A DNA stretch of 64,000 bases from Halicephalobus mephisto. Taxonomy: Eukaryota > Nematoda > Chromadorea > Rhabditida > Panagrolaimidae. The DNA is taken from contig SWDT01000057.1 of assembly GCA_009193035.1 (NCBI GenBank), forward strand, positions 168,299 to 232,298. The letters run 5' to 3'. The notes beneath the pieces were generated by a model. The model saw only the letters and a list, made by a program, of their open reading frames with translations, made no database searches and had not been told where the DNA came from. Position 1 is the first letter of the stretch, and every line of letters starts with the position of its first letter. A program made the translations under genes and the position numbers. Below are positions 34,797 to 46,092 of the stretch, in pieces.

Positions 34797-37700
34797 TTAA
34801 ACATAATGCTTAGTATCGGATACTGTAGCCAGAGGGGCTCTGTTAGGTTCGGTTCTGGAAAATCTGTGATCTCTATCCCTGGATTGGGACCGTCTTCTTA
34901 AAACCAATCCTTCGGCTGTGGTTGAATCTCTCAACGAATTCCGTCGATTTCTCGCGACGTGGGCGCCTTGCCAATCGATGAATTTTATCCACAAAGATTC
35001 CGTCAACTTTGAACAAATAATACTTCCTGCATGAACAGATATCATTTTCAACAAAAAAACACCATCTGGTCGGAGAAACTTTTCCACAAAAGGTCCTAAT
35101 TCTGAATTTGGCTCCACAGTAAGCTCGAGGTACTTCTCGACGAAGGCTTGACGACAAGCGGGGATCGACAGGGTAGCTAACCAGATCCCTATGTTGATCA
35201 GAGACAGAACTATCAACAAAGTCATCCACAGCCAGAGAAAAATGAATATTTTCTCCATGAACATATTAATCACCAGCACACATTGTACAGTATGCCTGAA
35301 ATGATTAAAAAGTAAAATTTTAATTTTTAAAAATTTTCTAAATTTAAATTTAAAAAAATTAAAATAAGTTTAAAATTTACCGATGAATATTGCCTAAAAC
35401 ACGGATTTCAAAATCACATAAAGTTACTCTGGGGAATTTTCCGGAATCTGGCCATTCACGATCCTGAAATTTTTAAAATTATTTCAAAATATTTTAAATT
35501 ATATAAAGTTTTAAACTAATTTCTTAAAATTCAAAACTTATTTAAAATTATTTAAATTGTTTAAAGCATGAAATACGATGATGGATACTGTACCTGGAGT
35601 AAGTCGTAGAGTACATGACCCCCGAACAAGGGGTAATCTGCGGTTTCCAGAAAAACGTTCAACAAGTAAAACTGCAAAATGACATTCGTCAAATGGAGCA
35701 TTTTGACGAACATGTAGACTACGGTAACGTAGGATCCGTAAATTTTCCCCATTTTTAACAGAGAAAATAAAAAAACATGTTTTCTTTTAGATCCGAATTC
35801 CCTCTGGTAGTGCAAGGCGTCGTCGATGTGTCTCGAGAGGATATCTACCGTACTATCTCTTACTGTAGGATCTATGTTTTGTTCTTGACAAGCCGTCTGG
35901 AGAACGAGACTGATGTTGAGGCCGGACTGGTTCGACAACATCCGCCAGACGGACGCCGGGAGATGAAACATCAAAGCGGATATCGCCAGTCCGAACGGGA
36001 TCCACTGATAGTATCCTATTTGTTTTCGTTCTCTGTCGTCGATTCTGTGAGGAATGTGGTCTTGGAACGGAATCCAGTAGGTTCTGTCGACGTAACAGAA
36101 GGATTCCGTATATTGTTCCATGGCCCTCGTAACTAAATTAATTTTATTCGAAAACGTTAACTCTTCAAAAAAGTAATGTCGGATTTCGCAATGCTTATAA
36201 TTTATTCTATCAAAGTCCAAAGTCGAAATTTGGGCTTTTCGTAGTAAGACAACATTGGTAAATTGTTCATTTCAAAATCACTTAAATTTATAGTTAGAAC
36301 TCATCTGAATGTTTTGAATATGAACATAATCCTCAAATCGAGTTTTAGAACGAAAAATCCAAATTTCGACTTCAAACCCTGACTCCTAATTTTGGTAAAT
36401 AAAAGTAGAGTTGAATTAAAAGAATTAATTTTAAATGTCATTGGCTTCTTCTAATCGTGTAAAAGTCAGTATGCACGACTATCACTCGAGAAACCAGAGT
36501 TCGATTTCCAATCAGAAATTCATCTCTTTTATTAACACATTGCGGACCGAGGTCTTTTATAGGTGGTTTTTACGTGTGGCCGCTGCCTACTTTTTTATTG
36601 TCATGGCATGAGCCACATGTTGGTTCACGCGGCCATACAGGATGGATTTTTTGTCTTCGCTTTTGTACATGATAGTTGCTGCGTTGATTGATAGCTTTTG
36701 CGTGGTCTTTTGTTTGTAAATAACTGATAAAATTTTTTAAAGTAAAATTATGGATGATTTGTATACTATTTTTGAAAGGCTCCTCTCGGAAAACAAAGAA
36801 GTCGAATCTACTAAAGTTGATCAAGCTGTGCTTTCAATCTTGTAAGATCAAGATGATGATGATAAGGAATTGCAAGACTCATAAATGACACTGGCTAGAT
36901 TATGTTGCTGAGCACGATGGCATTCCATTTACTGGTGAGTTGCGGATAATAAACAATCAACTTTATCACTAAATCAAACCCATTGAATTCTATTGTCAAT
37001 TCATCAACGAAGAGCTCATGAACCTAATTCTATTAGAAACAAATAAATATGGAACAATTAAATACTCATCATTTGATTCTCTAGAGTAAGGAGAATTTTG
37101 GAAATTTTTGGTCATTTGTATCCAAATGGGAATTGAACACAAATCTAATCTAAAGGAGTATTGGTCAAATAAAATAATCTACAACCAGTCCTTTGCTGCG
37201 AAGTATATGTCCAGGACGAGATTCATCGAGATTTTGAACGCACTTCATTTTGCAGACAATCTAATTGCTGATCGTGAGAATAGACTGTACAAGATTGATG
37301 AGGTCGTTTAGTTGCTGAACAAGGCTTTTTTTGAGGTGTATAGAGCAAGGAAAAGTGTTTGTATAGATGAAGATATGCTCCTATTCAGAGGCAGAGTAGT
37401 ATTTAGGCAATATATACATGGCAAACGCCAAAGATATGGGATAAAATTGCTCAAAATTTGTTCAGAGGGTGGCTATAGCTGCCGATTCATGATATATGTT
37501 GGAAAGGATGTCAGTCATCAGGAATCAGTAGCGGAAAACGTAGTGATGAAATTAATAAGCAGATTGTTGGATTGTGGTAGAAAGCTGTACACCGACAACC
37601 TTTATACTCCAATTCTATTGGCTGAGAGACTGTTTAAAAAAATACTCATTTGATTGGCAGATTGAGAAAGAACCGAGTTGGAATTACCAAGGACGCGATT

Positions 37701-40221
37701 ATCAAGAAGCTCAAGCGTGGCGAGGATACTATCTGACAAAACAGTTCAGGTGTTAGCATGATGAAATGACAAATGTGATGTCCTGATGATTTCCAAAATA
37801 CATGCCAGTATCAGAGCTTCCAGCAAAAAGCCAAAGATTGTGAGGATTACAACCAAGTCAAGGCATATGTGGACCTTTCCGACCAGATGGTTTTTTACAC
37901 ACCATTTGTGATGAAAAACCACAAAATGGTATCTACGTCTATTCTTTCATCTGATCACCCAGGCTACTATGGTGAATGCATGGAAACTTCTTTGTATTAC
38001 TAACAATCAGGTTGGAATCAAGAAATTCAAATTCCAGATTATTGAATCCATCCTAGCAGAAGATAAACCAGCTTTACCCTCTCAACATCATAATCTTGTG
38101 CAGCTTCCAGAGAATTAAGTGTATAACAAGACACATGTATTCAGTGTTACAGGAATCACGAACATACAAATAGTGCTCCTTATACTAGAAAACGTGCCAA
38201 TCGGGTCACCAAAAAATGTTCTAGTTATGATGAATTTTCCTATTTAGATTGTTTTTAGTGCAAACATAGACGGTACTCCTTATAATAAAGATGTAGTTAG
38301 AATCCATGTCTTTATAAAATGCAATTCTAAATCTGGCATGGCCCAAACGTATACAATGATTTTAGAGGTTCAGAAATACCTACTGGTAAAAAAATGCAAC
38401 ATTTTGGGAAAAATTTATCTTTGAAAAGCATGAGCCAGTATGTGGCCACAGAGGGACAAATTTGCGTGTACCACATACTGGCTCACACGGTCCGCAATGT
38501 GTTAAAAAAAAGTGTTGTTTTATCAAAATTGGAGGTATAGGTTTGGATTTTTCATGGTGGTTATTTTTTATTTTTCTATCATTTCATAATCACCGGTATT
38601 GTAAAAACCATACATTTTTTATGAACTAGTCCCGACGGGAATTCTTAGAAATCAAAGTGACCTAAAATTTTGATTTTTCATAGGTTATTTCGTAATCAGT
38701 TTTTGGAGCTGTATCCTTAGATGCATCTAGAGCCTTCCAAATTTAGATCCATAGGGTACATAATCCTCTACTTCCAGAAATTAATTTTCATATATAAAAT
38801 CATTCAGTATTTTTACATCATAACCATCGTAAAAATTCGTCTAATTCTTTAAAACTTATTTTACATTGTTTAAAATTTTTAAAGAATTTTAAATTTTTCG
38901 ATCAAAATCCGATATCTCTTTGTTGAGGATTTAATAAATCTAAAAATCACCCACATTGAGCCGGAACGAAGCACTCTATCGGATGTCCAACTGAAATCGT
39001 TTTTATTACTCCTTATTTATTGCCAAATTTTTTTCAATTAGAAATTAATTTATGTATCTTTGTCGAGTTATGTTTACAACGAGACAAGCGATGAAACAAC
39101 TGTTTTCTAAAGTCCGAAAATCAATTTTCGTAAATTTGAAGATTAAAATTCCGAAAAAGTTTTCGAAATGTTCAAAAAATTAAATAAAAACTCAAAAATT
39201 TTTTAAAAATTAAACAAAAAATCCAAATGTTTTTAAATTAAATAAAAAACTCGAAAATTTCCTAAAAAGTAAATGAAATTTCTTTAATTTTAAAAACTTT
39301 TAAAAAATAAATTTCAAAATCCAGGAATTTTTAATTTAAATTTTTTAAATAATGTGGAAATTTTTGGAAAATTTAGAAATGTAAATATTTTAGAAGAATT
39401 TTTTAATTTTCAAAAATTACAGAAATTTTTGAAATTCGGGATTTTGAATAATTTTTTAAAAAATCGAAAAATTTTGAATGAATTTTTACAATACTCCAGA
39501 AATTTTCAGAATCTTCCAAAATAACCTAATGGATGATTTCGAAAGTTTCAACATTTTGTGGGATTTTAAAAAATTTAAAGAAACTCCTTGAATTTTTGTA
39601 AAAATAAAAAATTTTCGAAATCTTCTAGTCTTTCCGAAATTCCAGAACATTCTGAAATTCTGTAGAAAGTTTAAATTCTTCCAGAATTTAGTAAAGGATT
39701 TCTAAAGTTTTCAAAAATCTACAAATTTTTGGAATCTTTCCAGAATGGGACAAAGGCTTTTTAAACCACTCCTAAAATCTAATTAAATTTTTAAAATTTC
39801 CCTAAAATCTTAAATTTTTCTAGAATCTTATGGGAAGTTTCTGAAATTTCCGAAATTCTGCGAAAACTTGTGATCCTTCCAAAACTTTCCTAAACCACTT
39901 CAGAATGTTTCAAAAACCTTCTAACATCCTTCCAGAATCCTATAAAAACTACTCAAATCACTCCAGAATTGACATCTGAATTCTGGAAATTCCAATTTCT
40001 AAAAACTTAAAAAAACAATTTTTACATAAACATAACTGAAAATCAAATACTATTAATTCCTTACCGTACTGTTTGGCCGAGACAAGCAAGGCGAACATGA
40101 GCAACAAGATGGAAGTGTACAAGTAGTGGAGTCTGTCGATGAAGTCATCGTCGACTCTCGGCTCCAGTAATCTCAATGCCGAAGTTAAAAAATGAATTCC
40201 TACTCGAGATCCAGCAACCAT
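34797..40221 (-). CDS. Innexin (gap junction protein)
   Basis: Innexins form invertebrate gap junctions. Five exons on the minus strand (40221-40065, 38990-38955, 36132-35594, 35463-35381, 35295-34797) give 437 residues. The signature is strong: [17 protein letters not shown], then first loop [12 protein letters not shown], then [19 protein letters not shown], the innexin YYQW motif. Four membrane segments follow the usual order, and the cytoplasmic tail is basic with [12 protein letters not shown]. Exon 2 encodes only about 12 residues. It was found because exons 1 and 3 do not join without it, and its phases fit exactly. Intron 2 (2.8 kb) contains a piggyBac transposon; intron 1 is about 1 kb of AT-rich DNA. 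The paralogue is not decided. Confidence 0.94.
36220..36400. repeat. Dispersed repeat C, copy 2 (innexin intron 2)
   Basis: The second copy of 26340-26520, in the same orientation. It lies just outside exon 3 of the innexin gene. Noncoding. Confidence 0.85.
36444..36522 (+). pseudogene. Degenerate tRNA-like sequence next to piggyBac
   Basis: The plus strand reads TTCTTCTAATCGTGTAAAAG, then an anticodon-arm-like CACGACTATCACTCG, then CAGAGTTCGATTTCC like a T arm. The ends pair partly (TTCT with AGAA). It ends 13 bases before the piggyBac insertion site. Confidence 0.4.
36536..38501. mobile_element. piggyBac DNA transposon, 1966 bp, in innexin intron 2
   Basis: Perfect terminal inverted repeats start ACACATTGCGGACCG and end with the complement CGGTCCGCAATGTGT. 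A TTAA lies on each side (36532-36535 and 38502-38505), the exact target duplication of piggyBac. Imperfect subterminal repeats with GAGCCAGTATGTGG and CCACATACTGGCTCAC lie near the right end. The transposase inside is broken. The clean termini and duplication suggest a fairly recent insertion. It sits in intron sequence between innexin exons 2 and 3 and leaves the exons intact. Confidence 0.95.
36750..38120 (+). pseudogene. piggyBac transposase (DDE_Tnp_1_7), decayed
   Basis: Fragments of a piggyBac-family transposase in the element's plus orientation: an amino part from 36750 with a stop after about 30 codons, then a frame from about 37110. That frame is interrupted by a TAG at 37309-37311 and continues to 37653, where a run of A (about 37630) shifts the frame. 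Recognisable family segments are [27 protein letters not shown] with a catalytic aspartate, and LYTDNLYTP with the second. Further stops follow. It cannot encode a working enzyme. Confidence 0.88.
38620..38815. repeat. Dispersed repeat D, copy 1 (innexin intron 2)
   Basis: Related to 59040-59390 in the NDST gene, same orientation. Shared words are GTCCCGACG, TTTGGAGCTGTATCC (TTTGGAGCTATTTCC in the other copy), GATCCATAG and CTTGATCCTCTACCTTCAGA-like text (AATCCTCTACTTCCAGAA here). Noncoding. Confidence 0.65.
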
Positions 40222-40833
40222 AACAGCTTACTGTAGGGAATTATACAAATAATAAGTAAATTAAAAAAATTAAAACATATCAGGTGAGAATTTCCTTGAG
40301 TGGACAGCGGGGACCGAGTGTCGTCCTCAAGCAGCTCGTACTCTGGAATTATTCAACGAAAAGCATGTCTCTTAAACAACTGTTGTGTCTGATTTTGTCC
40401 AAGAAGTCAATCCTGTGGGAAACAAAGCAATATTCGTGATTTTGCCTCTGGCAATATGTGCTCCCGTTCCTTTGACAACTGTCCACTTTACTTTTTGAAA
40501 ATAAAAATTGTTAATATTTCTTTCAAAGCAGTGTCTGGTGTCATAAATTGATTATTGCAATATGTTTTTATAAAAAATTTAAATTTAAAGGATTTTCATA
40601 TATGAAAAATTAATAAAAGAAATATAAATAGAAAAACTGGCAAGATGAACGTTCCAGCGTCGTCTTTGTGGCCATGCATTCCTTTATATTCGGTTTTTAG
40701 TGAGTGGCGCTCGTCTCTGTGGCCATGCATTCCTTTATTATTCGGTTTTCAGTGAGTGGCGCTCGCCTCCGTTTGACACGCCTCTGTTGTTTACGCGGTT
40801 CTTTATTTGATTAAATTTACCGCGTTACCTGTC
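40222..40833. promoter_or_regulatory. Shared space between divergent innexin and plc-4 genes
   Basis: About 610 bp between start codons facing away from each other. A GC-richer part at 40282-40495 has protein-like composition in one plus frame, broken by one TAA, and may be a gene remnant. Then comes AT-rich DNA, and a direct duplication of a 52 bp block just before plc-4. Confidence 0.5.
40658..40762. repeat. Direct duplication of a 52 bp block up from plc-4
   Basis: Two copies side by side with few differences, each containing GTGGCCATGCATTCCTTTAT, ATTCGGTTTT and AGTGAGTGGCGCTCG. They end about 70 bases before the plc-4 start. The duplicated ATGCAT and GAGTGGCG words may be paired factor-binding sites. 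Confidence 0.9.
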
Positions 40834-43800
40834 ATGGACAGTGCTCATCAGAACCCCCTGAATCCCTCCAATGGTGTTAATCAGCAATCCAACGATCAAC
40901 TGGAAGATATTGTGAAGGCTTTAGAAGACGGAATTCACGTAAGAAGAATAAAAAGATCGAAAATTCACGAATTACAGCCGATCCTGCTTGATGATCGAAA
41001 ATGGCTCAAATATCCAATGTCAGTTAATCCATTCAAGTTATGTAACCCCAACAAAGTACTCAAAAAAGGTTCGTTTTTTTAATTCCTGCGCTTTTGGATA
41101 TTTTTACTTTTATTGAAAAATCAAAGTTCTTGGTTTTACCCGTTTTATCGAGAACCAATCAATCGCACATGTTTGACAAAACAAGTCAATTCGGTGTTGT
41201 TTAATTTAAGAAAATCAGGTTCTTTGGATTGACAAACTTCGTAACCTTGGAATTTTCTATATTTGAAAAAACTGGAAATTGAATAAGGATAAATTTTCAA
41301 TATATAAAGAAATCGAAAAGAACTCTTGATATAAAAAATGAAACTTCAATAAAAGTGAAAATCAATATATAAAAAAGTCGGGAAATGCAATAAAATTGAT
41401 GTATAAAAAACGGAAAAACATAAAATTTTTATTTTTATATACCCAAAAATATTTTTAAAAATAAAAATAAATATATAAAAAATTTCAACTTTATAAAATT
41501 GATATATAAGAAATTTTAACTTTATAAAATTGATATATGGAAGTTTTTTGGAATTTTGTAGAAATTAAAGTTAATGTGAAGTTTTTTAATTTCATAAAAA
41601 TGAAAGTTCATATATGAGAAAACCAAAATTTTTAATTACATCTTTACAGTTGATGTTGAACAAGTGATTGAAGTCCGACAAGGGTACGGTACTGATGGAT
41701 TGCACAGAGCATCCAAAAGTTTCAAATTTCAAGAAGCTGCTCCAGTGAGGATTTACTTGATTTCGTAAAAGTCCATATATGAACTTTCCAGGAATCGAGA
41801 TGTTTTTCGATTGTCGTTAGACATCCAAAGTACGTCTGTAAATCCATAGATTTCGTTGCTGAAAACGAAGAACACAAAGATTTCTGCGTCAAGTTACTCC
41901 ATCAACTGATCACTCAGCGTCGGCACACGTTCAGCTTCGACGAGAAACATTGGCTTTCGAAAAGTTTCAAAAAAGCAGATCTAGATAGAAACGGGCAAAT
42001 TTCATTCAATGAGTTGTGGAAACTCCTGAAAAAGTTAAACCTCCAAATGTCCAGCGACTACGTCAAGAAACTCTATGATGTAAATTTTTTACTTTTTCGT
42101 TGCGGCCAGGGATCGAACTCGGATCTCCCGGACGATAGTTACGCGTACAAACCGCTACGCCACAACAAAAGAACATAACACTAATTTATGAATTTTATAA
42201 ATTATTTATTTTTAGAAAATCCTGGACAAAGGAGCAGGAAAACACAGAACAGGACTCAATCTGGATGAATTCATGGAGCTTTTTGAAGTCCTCAGTGACT
42301 TACCGGAGTACCGAAATGCCTTACTTCTTGCTAACGGTGAAGGAGAAGAGAGAATTAATGCTCAACAGCTCGTCAAATTCCTCACTGAAGAACAGCAGGT
42401 AAAAATTCATAATTTTTCACATAAAAACCCATACTTTTTATATAAAAACTTAATTTTCCATAAAACCCACTTTTTTACATAAAATTATTTTTACTATAAA
42501 ATTTAACATTTATGAAATTTTAACTTTTTATATGAAATTTATTAATTTACATGTTTCTAGTTCGATGGAATAGATATCAAGAAAGCAGAATCCATTATCA
42601 CCTTCTGTGAACCTGCTTCGGAAAACAAACCGACCGTATTGACGATAAATGGATTCAGAAGACTGCTCCAATCTCGGTGGGGAAACATCCTGAAACCTGA
42701 TCACGAAAGTATCTTCATGGACATGACGAGACCACTATATGACTATTTCATCAATTCAAGCCACAACACGTATCTGACAGGTCTACAAGTCCGAGGAGAA
42801 GCCACTGTTGAGGGATACATAAGTGCTTTGAGGAAAGGAGCTCGATTGCTCGAACGTGAGTTTTAATTTTCATATATCACTTTTATCTAATTCGGATATA
42901 TCAACGTTAATTTTCATATATTAATTTCCGGTTTTGATATATCAATTTTACTCAGTTTTGATATATCAGCTTTAATTTTTAACCTTCATATACCAATTTC
43001 CGGTTTTGATATATCAACTTTTTTCGACTCTTTTGTATCAATCTCACTTAGTTTTGATATACGAATTTCAGTTGATGTATTTGACGGCGAATCTGAGCCG
43101 GTCATAACCCATAAAAGAACTTTCATATCGGCAATAACCCTGAGAAACGCTCTTCGGTGTATTTCGAAATATGCTTTCCAAACAAGTCCCTATCCTGTTA
43201 TTCTGACGATCGAAAATCACGTGGGTTATGTTCAACAAAAAATTATGGCGGAAATTTTCGAAGAAATCCTGGGAAATCAACTTCATTTGCCATCGGAAGA
43301 TTCGGGAACTAAACCACTCGGAAGTCCCCACGATCTTCGGCATAAAATTCTTCTCAGAGGAAAAAGTACAGGCATAAACGACACACCTGTTGACGATGAA
43401 GAGACTCAAAATGAACCTAGTTCTCCTCGTTCTCCGATAGATCCTGCTTTTGGAAGATTAATAGCTCTTCCATCGGTCAAATTATCAGGAAACATCTATC
43501 AAGACATCCAGGACCACCCTATGAATGGATCCCCTTCTGTTTCAGAAGGAAAAATCAACAGTTATCTCCAGGGAAACGCTCCAATCCCGGCTTACACGGC
43601 TTCCAGATTAATCAAGAGTTATCCTAGGGGAATCCGACAAGATTCCTCCAACATGAATCCCATTCCTTCTTGGTTATATGGAGTCCAATGCGTCGCTATG
43701 AATCTACAGACGGCCGGAGAGGATATGGATATAGTCAACGGATTATTCAATATTAACGGACAATGCGGATATGTTCTGAAACCGAAAATCCTCAGAGATG

Positions 43801-44391
43801 GATTGGGTAAGCTTTTTATAAAACCCTATATATAAATTCCTCCTATATAAAATTTTTATTCAAAGGTTCTTTCATATATGAATATTTTCATATATAAATT
43901 TTGATATATAAATCTTTCCATATATCAATTTCAATATATGAATATTTCCATATAAAATTAATAACTTTCCAGATCCTCGACAATGTACGGACATCAAAGT
44001 GCAAATGCATATTGCCGTCATATGTGCTCAGTATCTCCCAAAAGCTGATCCACAAGGATCAGACATAATCGATCCATATGTCACTCTTGAAATTTACGGT
44101 ATACCACTAGATTCCGGTAAATCACGTACAAGAGCAATTAAAAACAATGGTTTTAATCCTGTATGGAACGAAAGTTTTATTTTTCCTCTTCGATGTCCTG
44201 ATATTGCTATACTTCGATTTTGCGTTAAAGATTTCGATTCTACTTCATCTAATGATTTTATTGGAGAGTACACTGTTCCCGTATCCAGTATTCGGTCCGG
44301 TTACTCCCACATCCGTCTAAATACCGGATTTGGTCATCATCCGGATGATGCTGCTTCCCTCTTCGTCAGAATCGCTTTTGAAAATTTGTAG
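40834..44391 (+). CDS. plc-4: Phosphoinositide phospholipase C, delta type
   Basis: Cleaves PIP2 into IP3 and diacylglycerol at membranes. Seven exons (40834-41068, 41650-41744, 41792-42079, 42216-42398, 42561-42855, 43072-43806, 43973-44391) encode 749 residues; human PLC-delta1 has 756. Order: PH domain, EF hands (DLDRNGQISFNELW), X box, linker, Y box, C2 domain. Catalytic residues are all present: the histidine in SSHNTYL, Glu and Asp in LELDVFDG, the second histidine in THKRTF and Glu in LTIENH. There is no SH2, PDZ or Ras-binding insert, which fits delta. The linker between X and Y boxes is rich in Ser, Pro and acid residues. Intron 3 contains a tRNA-like sequence. The start at 40834 is preferred over one nine codons upstream. 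Confidence 0.96.
42100..42165 (-). tRNA. tRNA-like sequence in plc-4 intron 3, probably not functional
   Basis: On the minus strand, the 7-base ends TTGTGGC and GCCGCAA pair fully with one G-T. An A-box-like GTAGCGGTTTGTACGC and a B box GAGTTCGATCCC are present, so RNA polymerase III could in principle read it. The anticodon arm (around ACTATCGTCCGGGAG) and T stem pair poorly and the total is only 66 bases. More likely a decayed tRNA or retroelement head than a working tRNA. Confidence 0.4.
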
Positions 44392-44556
44392 TGCCTTTGC
44401 TCAGTTACCTGTATTAACCACTACCGGTAAGACAAAAATAAATTTATCATGCAAAAATCGTTTCAATGAACTAATTTAATTTATCCAGAACTGAAAACTA
44501 AATTAAAAGTTAGCAAGTCATCATACTAGACATCGAACCTATACAGAGAGTCAGGT

Positions 44557-45630
44557 TCATGGGGTGTACTCGAGTCCAACACCAAACTTGTTGTTCTGAG
44601 TTTCGACTCCTCCTCCAAGCAGAGCAAATTGGGAAGTGAAGGTAAGCTTGACACCATTGCTCAAGTCATGGGTAGCAGCAACAGCGACATTGGAGCGATT
44701 GTCAACCTTGGCGCGAAGAACCAAGTCCTTGTTGAGGTCATACTTGGTAGCGAGTCCGAATTGAGTTCCTTGATCTCCAACAGTCCATCCGAGCTGAGCT
44801 CCAAGCTCGAGATTACGGTGAACCTTGTGGAAGAAGCTAGCGCCGAATTCACGTCCGTCATTGGTGAACGAGTGGATGGTGTATTCGGGAGTAACACGTC
44901 CAAATGCAAAGTTTGTTCCTTTAAGTTCGTTGGATGAAACATCAAACTTGGTCTGAACACCGACCAGCCATTGCTCACGAGCAGCAACACCAGCGAGAGT
45001 AAGAACTGGTGCTCCTTGAAGACTCAAGTTGGCATTGATCTAAAAAACCCATAATCACCAAACTCCTATATACAAACTTACCTTCAAAAGATCATTGGCC
45101 CACTCTGACTTGACAACAGCATCGCGCTTCGAGTTATGAGGGACGTAAGTAGAGTCAAGGGTGACTTTCAATCCACGTGCAAACTGATCCTTGACCTCGA
45201 CGACGGTTCCGAGAACATTATCAGTGTTCCACTTCTCGGTAAAAGTCAGACCATATTGAGGAGCCTTATATTGAACTTCAACATTTCCATTAAGCTTTTG
45301 GGAATTGAGGTTGTGAGAAGCACCAGTTTTGAATTGAACTTCGTTCTTCGCTCCAGAAAGTGTGGTGGAATCAAACTTCAAAAATCCATGGTCTAAAACA
45401 ATAATACCAGTATTTAGTGTAATAACGTGGACAACATCAGGGTTTTCTTTTTTCCTAGTAAATTTAGTTATATTCCAATATTGAATTCTAACCTTCCCTC
45501 CACGGGAATTATTAAAATTCAATCCTTTAAATAAAAATTTACAAAATCATAAATATACAAACTTACTGTATCCTTTTGAAAACAAGTCACGGCAGCTTTT
45601 TCCAAGATCAGCGAATGATGGAGGAGCCAT
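44557..45630 (-). CDS. vdac-1: Voltage-dependent anion channel (mitochondrial porin)
   Basis: The main pore of the outer mitochondrial membrane for ATP, ADP and other metabolites. Three exons on the minus strand (45630-45567, 45392-45082, 45039-44557) encode 285 residues, the standard porin length. It starts MAPPSFADLGKSCRDLFSKG, the usual amino-terminal helix, and ends with the eukaryotic porin signature region and GVGLEYTP. The beta-strand pattern of alternating residues runs throughout. Codon use in exon 3 is highly biased toward C-ending codons, as for an abundant protein. It converges on plc-4 with 165 bases between stops. That neighbour arrangement matches, from memory, C. elegans R05G6.7 and R05G6.8. 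Confidence 0.96.
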
Positions 45631-46092
45631 TGCAAAAAGTAAAAAACCGATGAAGCCTAAAAAACACAAAATTGATATATAAACTTCCACTAATTTCACA
45701 ATGTAACGCGTTGGAAATAATTTGAAATTCACGGCAAGAACTACTCAAACACAAGCAGAAAAAATCGATAAAACCCTTATTTAGGAAATATAAAACTGAT
45801 ATATAAACTTTTGTTAATTTCACAATATAACGCGTTTACAAAACTAACAAACATTTGAAATTCACGTAAGCAAGAATAAATACTCAAACACGAGTCGAGA
45901 AAATCGAAAAAATGAGCGAATTGGACAAACGCTAAAAGAGCCAGTGCGGTTTCTACGGCAGCGGTCTTACCACGTGCTTCAAGGGCGCGAATTTAAAACT
46001 GGCCGTCCTCGTGAGTTCAGAGGTCACAAGATCAATTAAATATCCGAAGGTTAAACAACCTTTTTCATTAAAAGTATATTAATTTATTTTTA
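45631..46092. promoter_or_regulatory. Upstream region of vdac-1, with direct duplication
   Basis: A 460 bp gap between sand-1 and vdac-1, both on the minus strand. An acceptor-like TTTTTTAG about 25 bases before the vdac-1 start suits trans-splicing or a 5' intron. Two diverged direct copies of about 115-125 bp follow (45661-45773 and 45784-45910), sharing GATATATAAACTT, AATTTCACAAT and TAACGCGTT. GC-richer DNA at 45920-46020 is the best core promoter candidate. Confidence 0.55.

Noticed and set aside
44629..44937. A plus-strand frame opposite vdac-1
   Set aside because: It is antisense to the last vdac-1 exon, whose C-ending codons keep the opposite frame open. Porin residues are clear on the minus strand.
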